Assembly (NCBI GenBank): GCA_946628455.1
Contig: CAMOWP010000055.1
Span: 1-10,553, forward strand
DNA from: an uncultured Clostridia bacterium
GTDB lineage: Bacteria; Bacillota; Clostridia; Oscillospirales; Acutalibacteraceae
Direction of reading: 5' to 3'
DNA length: 10,553 nt
The notes beneath the pieces were generated by a model that was not told the DNA's origin, did not search any database, and saw only the letters and a program-made list of their open reading frames with translations. The first letter of the stretch is position 1, and every line of letters starts with the position of its first letter. This document shows, in pieces, positions 6,241 through 10,553 of this stretch. A program made the position numbers and the translations under genes.

Positions 6241-6282
6241 CCTTAAAAATCCACGAAACGGAGCGATAATAAATCGCCCCGT
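6241..6282 (-). terminator. Possible weak terminator or processing hairpin between frr and uppS
   Basis: The minus-strand RNA can form a 10-bp stem, ACGGGGCGAU with AUCGCUCCGU, around a five-base loop (6258-6282). One pair is a G-U wobble, which on the plus strand would be an A-C mismatch, so the fold favours the transcribed strand. The following bases are TTTCGTGGATTTTT, an interrupted T-rich tract. It could cause partial termination or mark RNA cleavage, lowering expression of uppS and later genes relative to pyrH-frr. Genes continue on the same strand with no clear new promoter seen, so complete termination is unlikely. Confidence 0.45.
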
Positions 6283-6294
6283 AATAACGCATAG

Positions 6295-6849
6295 TTAAAT
6301 TGAAAGGATTTCCTGCTCCTTTTTCTTTGACATATCGTCAACCTGCTTGATATAGTTGTCAGTGATATTCTGAACTTCCTTTTCGCCGTCCTTAAGGTCG
6401 TCCTCGGTAATCTCATTATTCTTCTTGAGCTTTTTGAGGTCGTCAATAGCATCGCGGCGAACGTTACGGATTGCAACCTTAGCCTCCTCGCCTCTTTTGC
6501 TTACGTCCTTAACGAGAGTTTTTCTGTGCTCCTCCGTAAGCTGAGGGAAGGTAAGACGGATAACCTTGCCGTCGTTTTGCGGGTTGATTCCGATATCAGC
6601 CATATTGATTGCCTTTTCAATGTCCTTGAGGATTGAAGCGTCATAAGGCTGAACTGTGAGAAGCCTCGGCTCGGGCACTGAAATACCTGCAAGCTGATTG
6701 AGCGGGGTCGGCGTGCCGTAATACTCAACGGTTACGTTGTTGAGGATTTTCGGGTTTGCTCTGCCTGCTCTGATTGTCTGAAAATCTCTGTCAAGAGAAT
6801 CGAGACATTTTTCCATTCTTTCTTTAGTTTTGTCAAATACTTTATCCAT
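6295..6849 (-). CDS. frr: Ribosome recycling factor
   Basis: RRF splits post-termination ribosomes together with EF-G. The 184-aa length equals the family norm (about 185). Residues 1-30 give the first long helix, ending DFQTIRAGRANP (22-33) with the conserved arginine-containing tip. Domain II follows with YYGTPTPLNQLAGISVPEPRLLTVQPYD (about 43-70). The two C-terminal helices of domain I contain RLTFPQLTEEHRKTLVK, RNVRRDA and a charged end (DDMSKKKEQEILSI). The ATG at 6847-6849 has AAGGAG eight bases upstream (6858-6863). It lies 22 bases after pyrH, the near-universal bacterial pyrH-frr pair, and so shares its transcript. Confidence 0.98.
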   Translation of the reverse strand: MDKVFDKTKERMEKCLDSLDRDFQTIRAGRANPKILNNVTVEYYGTPTPLNQLAGISVPEPRLLTVQPYDASILKDIEKAINMADIGINPQNDGKVIRLTFPQLTEEHRKTLVKDVSKRGEEAKVAIRNVRRDAIDDLKKLKKNNEITEDDLKDGEKEVQNITDNYIKQVDDMSKKKEQEILSI

Positions 6850-6871
6850 AAAAATTACTCCTTAAAAATAA

Positions 6872-7579
6872 TTAATTTTTCACTGTTGTTCCTATGCTTT
6901 CACCGTTAACTACTCTGAGAATATTATCAGGGTCGTTAAGATTGAAAACGATAATAGGCATATCGTTATCCCTGCAAAGTGAGAAGGCTGTTGAATCCAT
7001 AACCTTGAGGTCTCTGACGATAACATCCTGGAAGGATACCTCGTCAAACTTAACAGCGTCGGCAAACTTGTTCGGGTCTTTATCATAAACGCCGTCAACG
7101 TTTGTTGCCTTGAGAAGTGCGTCCGCGTTAATCTCAACGCTTCTGAGCGCCGCTGCAGTGTCTGTTGAGAAGAACGGAGAGCCCGTTCCGCAGCCGAAGA
7201 TAACGATTCTTCCCTTTTCAAAATGACGGATAGCCTTGTTTCTGATATAAGGCTCAGCTATCTGGCGCATTTCAATTGCTGTCTGAACTCTGACGTCGCA
7301 ACCGAGCTGTTCGAGAGCGTCGCAAAGAGCAAGAGAGTTCATAGCCGTTGCAAGCATTCCGATGTGGTCAGCTCTTGTTCTGTCCATATGCTCGCTCGTT
7401 CTGCCTCTCCAGAAATTTCCGCCGCCTACTACTATGGCAACCTCAACTCCTGCGTCTGCAACCTTTTTCACTGATTCACAAATAGAAAGCACAGTATCGT
7501 TATCTATGCCCTTTCCTGCTGCTCCTGCGAGCACCTCGCCCGAAAGCTTCAGCAGGATTCTCTTATACTGAACACCCAT
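6872..7579 (-). CDS. pyrH: UMP kinase (uridylate kinase)
   Basis: PyrH phosphorylates UMP to UDP with ATP. It is a homohexameric amino-acid-kinase-fold enzyme with allosteric control by UTP and GTP in many bacteria. Starting at the ATG at 7577-7579 the product is 235 aa, close to the family norm. Motifs are RILLKLSGEVL (7-17), VVGGGNFWRGR (50-60), DRTRADHIGMLATAMNSLAL (66-85), GCGTGSPFFSTDTAAALR (129-146), the ATP-site KATNVDGVYDKDPN (157-170) and VMDSTAFSLC (193-202). An upstream in-frame ATG at 7640-7642 is rejected: it would add a Tyr/Asn-rich leader unlike the family, and it sits upstream of the proposed promoter. GGAGG lies nine bases before the chosen start. It is the first gene of the long downstream operon. 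Confidence 0.97.
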   Translation of the reverse strand: MGVQYKRILLKLSGEVLAGAAGKGIDNDTVLSICESVKKVADAGVEVAIVVGGGNFWRGRTSEHMDRTRADHIGMLATAMNSLALCDALEQLGCDVRVQTAIEMRQIAEPYIRNKAIRHFEKGRIVIFGCGTGSPFFSTDTAAALRSVEINADALLKATNVDGVYDKDPNKFADAVKFDEVSFQDVIVRDLKVMDSTAFSLCRDNDMPIIVFNLNDPDNILRVVNGESIGTTVKN

Positions 7580-7588
7580 CGGTAAATA

Positions 7589-7593
7589 CCTCC
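7589..7593 (-). promoter_or_regulatory. Ribosome binding site that fixes the pyrH start (GGAGG)
   Basis: GGAGG on the minus strand, nine bases before the ATG at 7577-7579. The longer alternative start at 7640-7642 has no such site, so this decides in favour of the 235-residue protein. Confidence 0.75.
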
Positions 7594-7609
7594 ATATTTT
7601 ATTATTTAT

Positions 7610-7638
7610 ATAATAATATAATTTACAGTTATTGTAAA
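7610..7638 (-). promoter_or_regulatory. Predicted sigma-A-type promoter of pyrH with overlapping palindrome
   Basis: On the minus strand TTTACA (7633-7638) is followed after 17 bases by TATTAT (7610-7615), each one mismatch from consensus, in a very AT-rich region. The -35 box is one arm of a perfect inverted repeat TTTACA-N5-TGTAAA (7622-7638), a possible operator. A promoter is expected here because the upstream gene ends in a strong terminator. AT-richness raises the chance of a coincidental match. Confidence 0.6.
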
Positions 7639-7671
7639 GCATATTAATAAAAAAATAAGTTACAAAACGGT

Positions 7672-7698
7672 AAAAAAAAGAGAGCTTCCGCTCTCTTT
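7672..7698 (-). terminator. Intrinsic terminator of the secreted-protein gene
   Basis: The minus strand reads AAAGAGAGC, loop GGAA, GCTCTCTTT, a perfect 9-bp stem continuing into a run of eight T, three of which belong to the stem arm. No T-run follows on the plus strand, so it acts in one direction. It lies about 30 bases after the TAG stop and separates this gene from pyrH. Confidence 0.9.
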
Positions 7699-7730
7699 AA
7701 GTTATTATCAAATCAATTGTATGGAAACTG

Positions 7731-9305
7731 CTATCTCCGCGTCTTTGCTTCTTTAACGCCCGACCAAGCGGAATATACCCTTACGGTACGTCCGTTCTTC
7801 TTAACGTCCTTATAAGTACGGATTCTGAAATAGTACTTCTTATTTCTTTTGAGCCCCGTGACTGCTTTTGAGACTGTTGCGTTGTTTTTAACAAAAACGC
7901 TCTTATTTCCGCTCTTGAACGCTGCCTGAGTTGAATACTCGATCTCGTATCCGCTGGTTTGCTTCTTCTGCTGTTTCCATTTAAGCCTGATTGAGCTTGC
8001 AGTTGCGGTTACGGTTTTGAGGAAAGACGTCTTCTGCGGAATGATTGAATAGGATACGGTCTTGCTTCCGCTGTAATTACCCCTGAAGGTAATCTTTGCA
8101 GAATAATTGTTAACCGCTCTCGGACTTGACGAGCTGTATGTAATAGTATAGTCTGTATTATTCTTAAGCAGTTTAGTGCCGTCGTAGACCTTGACGGTCT
8201 GCTTATGTACATTGCCGTCATATACGCAAGTATCGTATTTCATTTTAATCTTTGCAGATTTCGACAGTGCCTTTCGGGTAATCTTGAACGTGCCTGACCA
8301 AATGCCTGTGTAATTGCCTATACCTGTAATGACATATGAGGCGGTACCTGCATTGATATTATTTTTGTAGGTTACAGTATAGTCAGTGCCTGAAACGAGC
8401 TTCTTATCGCCGTCGTATACAGCCTTTACCGCTTTCTTGGCGCTTCCCGAATACGTATAAACATACTGGTCCGATATGCCTGTTACCGAACAGCTGTTGA
8501 TATTTTTGAGACACTTTCCGAGAGTAACAAGAATTATTTCAACGTCTGTGTGGTTGTCACGGTTGCGGAAATGCGGAGTTATACTCGCTCTCTCGCCGTT
8601 ATATGTAGCTGAGCTGAGACCGTTGAGAGTGAAGCCGTTGTCAGCGCTCACAGCCATCTCTTTTGTATAGCTGTGGCCGAATATAAATTTATCGCCTGAC
8701 AGCACATATCTGCTGTCAGTAAGGTCATAGTAAGCCGTTGCATTACAGATTTCTCTTCCGTCGTTGTCCCTCTGGTCTGCAATGTATGCAGACTCTTCAG
8801 GAGTGAAGCTGTAGCTCGGTGTACCGCCTGCATAGAAATTGTCACTGCCCTTAAGTTTGACAGTATTAATGTTGCCGTTGCACTCGGGAAATCTGAGCGT
8901 AACATCATATGCGCTTGTCTCGCCGGGCGCCTGTTCCAATGAGGCAACGGTACCGTCTACAGTACATTCAACCTGAGAGTCATCGATATAATAACCCGAT
9001 TCCAGTTTAATGCGTACTTTCACAGTATAATAGTGACCTGTCATAAACACATCGCCTTCGGTTAGTTCAACTCTGTCAGTCGCATCATACCAGCTCACGC
9101 CGTTGGTATAAGTATCAGTATCAATACTGTAAGCGCTGCTGTTTGTTGACAGGGCAAAAACAGGTGAATCGCCTGAGTACGGATTCTTTACTCCCGTAAC
9201 AGCTACGGAAGTTACAGGGGTATCGGCAAATGCAGTTACATCCATACCTGCCGTAATGCTGAGAAGCATTATAACAGACAGAATTAATGATAAAGCCTTT
9301 TTCAC
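7731..9305 (-). CDS. Secreted protein with duplicated N-terminal module, two Ig-like repeats and a C-terminal FN3 domain; function unknown
   Basis: The 524-aa product begins with a clear signal peptide (MKKALSLILSVIMLLSITAG, predicted cleavage after AFA at residue 27). Two similar modules follow at about 32-140 and 146-262; they share YSGDSP/YAGGTP, SAY, WYDATDR/YYDLTDS, a GDxFxxGHxYT core and a GY/GF segment. Next come two Ig-like repeats (about 275-343 and 350-422) with the pattern VYDGxKxLxxxTDYTxTY then GNYxG. A fibronectin type III domain (about 427-523) has SIRLKWKQ, GYEIEYS and KKYYFRIRTY. There is no LPxTG, dockerin, S-layer or transmembrane anchor and no catalytic motif, so release or binding to a surface polymer through the domains is inferred. 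The start is GTG with AAGGAG nine bases upstream. It has its own promoter and terminator, and its position between tsf and pyrH is unusual. Confidence 0.88.
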   Translation of the reverse strand: MKKALSLILSVIMLLSITAGMDVTAFADTPVTSVAVTGVKNPYSGDSPVFALSTNSSAYSIDTDTYTNGVSWYDATDRVELTEGDVFMTGHYYTVKVRIKLESGYYIDDSQVECTVDGTVASLEQAPGETSAYDVTLRFPECNGNINTVKLKGSDNFYAGGTPSYSFTPEESAYIADQRDNDGREICNATAYYDLTDSRYVLSGDKFIFGHSYTKEMAVSADNGFTLNGLSSATYNGERASITPHFRNRDNHTDVEIILVTLGKCLKNINSCSVTGISDQYVYTYSGSAKKAVKAVYDGDKKLVSGTDYTVTYKNNINAGTASYVITGIGNYTGIWSGTFKITRKALSKSAKIKMKYDTCVYDGNVHKQTVKVYDGTKLLKNNTDYTITYSSSSPRAVNNYSAKITFRGNYSGSKTVSYSIIPQKTSFLKTVTATASSIRLKWKQQKKQTSGYEIEYSTQAAFKSGNKSVFVKNNATVSKAVTGLKRNKKYYFRIRTYKDVKKNGRTVRVYSAWSGVKEAKTRR

Positions 9306-9314
9306 AAAAATCTA

Positions 9315-9320
9315 CTCCTT
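9315..9320 (-). promoter_or_regulatory. Ribosome binding site supporting a GTG start (AAGGAG)
   Basis: AAGGAG lies nine bases before GTG at 9303-9305, followed at once by AAA AAG, the basic start of the signal peptide. It supports GTG initiation although no ATG is present at that position. Confidence 0.75.
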
Positions 9321-9338
9321 TTATTTTACTTTAGATAT

Positions 9339-9367
9339 ATTATAAATTATATCTGAAATTTTGTCAA
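9339..9367 (-). promoter_or_regulatory. Consensus sigma-A-type promoter of the secreted-protein gene
   Basis: The minus strand shows a full-consensus TTGACA (9362-9367), a 17-base spacer and a full-consensus TATAAT (9339-9344). The expected transcription start is near 9332, giving a leader of roughly 27 bases. The match is perfect and predicts strong basal expression unless repressed. Confidence 0.88.
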
Positions 9368-9385
9368 TATCTGTAATTTTGTCAA
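9350..9385 (-). repeat. Tandem 18-bp repeat covering the -35 region
   Basis: Two adjacent 18-base units, TTGACAAAATTACAGATA (9368-9385) and TTGACAAAATTTCAGATA (9350-9367), differ at one base. Only the second TTGACA has a -10 box at proper spacing. The first copy may be a regulator site or a remnant of slippage. Confidence 0.8.
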
Positions 9386-9443
9386 TCAGCACTTTTTTAC
9401 CAAATTTTAACAGCAGCTTCAAGAATAAAAGCTATAGAAAAAC

Positions 9444-9469
9444 AAAAACGGGAGAGCGGTGCTCTCCCG
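9444..9469 (-). terminator. Intrinsic terminator downstream of tsf
   Basis: The minus strand forms a perfect 9-bp GC-rich stem, CGGGAGAGC and GCTCTCCCG, around a three-base loop (9449-9469), followed by TTTTTGTTTTTC. It begins about 15 bases after the tsf stop and should end the upstream transcript efficiently. Confidence 0.92.
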
Positions 9470-9483
9470 AGATTTGGTATTAA

Positions 9484-10553
9484 TTAGCCGTTAATCTGCT
9501 TTGCGATTTCCTCTGCAAAGTTTTCCTCTCTCTTTTCAAGGCCTTCGCCCTTCATCATTCTGATGTAGCCATTTGCCTTGATTTCTGTGCCGAGAGCCTT
9601 AGCAACGCTGTCGATATAACCCTGAACTGAGCCCTGGAATAAATCGCTGCGAACGAAATCCTGCTCAAGGAGGCAGATTTCCTTAATCTGCTTTGAAAGT
9701 CTTCCCTGTACAAGGCCGCCGAAAATCTTGTTATCAACGATTTCAGCCTTATGAGAAACAGCGATTGCTGCAAGAGTTTCAAGAGCTTCCTTAGAAATAA
9801 AGTTTGTGAAATTCTTTCTCTGCTTATTGTCAAGGCCCTGATAAATTGTTGCGTCCTCGTCAGTCCATTTCTTACCGTCGATAGCTTCGTTGATGAGGCT
9901 TGTAAGAATTGGCATCGGGAGTGAATCAGGCTTATTGAGAGCGCTGTCAACAGTGATTGATTTCATCTTTAAGAGCTCTTCGTCAGAGATGTCAGCCTTG
10001 CTGAGATACTCAGGATTCATAGCTGCAATCTGCATAGCGATGTTCTTACCCATAGCAACGAACTCAGCGTCATCAGCCTTAGCAGCGTCTGCTACATCAA
10101 AGCCAACCATAACGCCTACGGAGCCGCCTGCGTGGATATATGTTGAAACGATGCCTTCCATTCTCTCAAAACGGCGAATTTTCATATTCTCACCGATTGA
10201 AAGCACGAGGTCGTTAAGAGTTTCTGTTACCGTTCTGTCTGTTCCGTTGAATTTCTCTTCCTTAAGAGCGTCAACGTCTGCAGGGTCTGTTGCGAGGATA
10301 GTTTTTGCAACGCCCTCAACAAAGCCCATAAACTTTTCATTTTTAGCAACGAAATCAGTTTCGGAGTTAACCTCAACAACTACGCCCTTCTTGGTTTCTT
10401 TATCAAAATAAGGAAGCACAACACCCTCAGCGGCAATTCTTGATGCCTTCTTCTGTGCTGCAGCAAGGCCTCTTTCACGAAGATATTCGATAGCCTTATC
10501 CATATCGCCGTCAGCCTCAACGAGAGCCTTTTTACATTCCATCATACCAACGC
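9484..10553 (-). CDS. tsf: Elongation factor Ts (5' end beyond the right edge)
   Basis: EF-Ts is the guanine nucleotide exchange factor of EF-Tu. The frame stays open to the right edge (VGMMECKKALVEA...), so the true start, probably some 15-20 codons upstream, is not seen. The N-terminal UBA-like part shows MMECKKALVEADGDMDKAIE and LRERGLAAAQKK. The EF-Tu contact motif TDFVAKN follows in VNSETDFVAKNEKF. The core has YIHAGGSVGVMVGFD, KNIAMQIAAMNPEYLS and the final KEICLLEQDFV, GEGLEKREENFAEEIAKQ. Between about DEELLKMK and VQGRLSKQ it holds about 60 more residues than E. coli EF-Ts, including DEDATIYQGLDNKQRKNF, in one uninterrupted frame. rpsB would normally lie upstream. A strong terminator follows the TAA. 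Confidence 0.96.
   Translation of the reverse strand, partial: VGMMECKKALVEADGDMDKAIEYLRERGLAAAQKKASRIAAEGVVLPYFDKETKKGVVVEVNSETDFVAKNEKFMGFVEGVAKTILATDPADVDALKEEKFNGTDRTVTETLNDLVLSIGENMKIRRFERMEGIVSTYIHAGGSVGVMVGFDVADAAKADDAEFVAMGKNIAMQIAAMNPEYLSKADISDEELLKMKSITVDSALNKPDSLPMPILTSLINEAIDGKKWTDEDATIYQGLDNKQRKNFTNFISKEALETLAAIAVSHKAEIVDNKIFGGLVQGRLSKQIKEICLLEQDFVRSDLFQGSVQGYIDSVAKALGTEIKANGYIRMMKGEGLEKREENFAEEIAKQING

Noticed and set aside
7580..7642. Longer pyrH start at the upstream ATG (256 residues)
   Set aside because: The extra residues are Tyr/Asn-rich translation of the AT-rich promoter region, unlike any UMP kinase N-terminus. A good GGAGG site precedes the inner ATG instead.
9368..9385. 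Second promoter at the outer TTGACA copy
   Set aside because: At 17 bases downstream the sequence is AAAATT, not a -10 box, so this copy alone cannot form a standard promoter.
9890..10411. Plus-strand open frame of 173 codons opposite tsf
   Set aside because: Low-complexity Ser/Leu/Ile-rich translation typical of the antisense strand of a conserved gene; no homology recognised.

Overview
All genes in this window lie on the minus strand, so gene order runs from high to low coordinates. The set looks like a Bacillota (Firmicutes) chromosome. A Gram-positive replicative polymerase PolC follows the conserved block tsf-pyrH-frr-uppS-cdsA-dxr-rseP-ispG. The gene content and the Ig-like/FN3 secreted protein suggest a Clostridia gut or rumen bacterium of the Ruminococcaceae/Oscillospiraceae type; this placement is inference from gene style, not a database match.

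Layout in the direction of transcription. (1) 10553-9484: tsf (EF-Ts), its first residues off the window edge, closed by a strong intrinsic terminator at 9444-9469. (2) 9385-7672: an independent single-gene unit with a consensus TTGACA-17-TATAAT promoter, a GTG-started secreted protein of 524 aa (signal peptide, two copies of an unassigned module, two Ig-like repeats, one FN3 domain) and its own terminator. (3) From a promoter at 7610-7638: pyrH, frr, a hairpin-bearing 75-bp gap, uppS, cdsA, dxr, rseP, then a roughly 0.5-kb AT-rich insertion carrying an S23/four-helix-bundle gene, then ispG and the start of polC, which runs off the left edge.

The third unit combines nucleotide supply (UMP kinase), ribosome recycling, the MEP isoprenoid pathway (Dxr early, IspG late), use of isoprenoid for the cell-wall lipid carrier (UppS), phospholipid precursor synthesis (CdsA), intramembrane proteolysis (RseP) and DNA replication (PolC). 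Several joints are tightly coupled: a GTGA overlap between dxr and rseP, and a TAATG overlap between ispG and polC.

The most unusual part is 1928-2422. An S23-like gene is bracketed by two inverted arrays of a 7-bp repeat and sits almost exactly between the rseP stop and the ispG ribosome binding site. Its reading frame is cut by a TGA, after which a normal-looking last helix continues in the same frame. Other points of interest are the secreted-protein unit lodged between tsf and pyrH, its duplicated 18-bp promoter repeat, an apparent insertion of about 60 residues in EF-Ts, and variant motif residues in RseP. No gene-free stretch exceeds 300 bases. No RNA genes, CRISPR arrays or transposase genes were seen.
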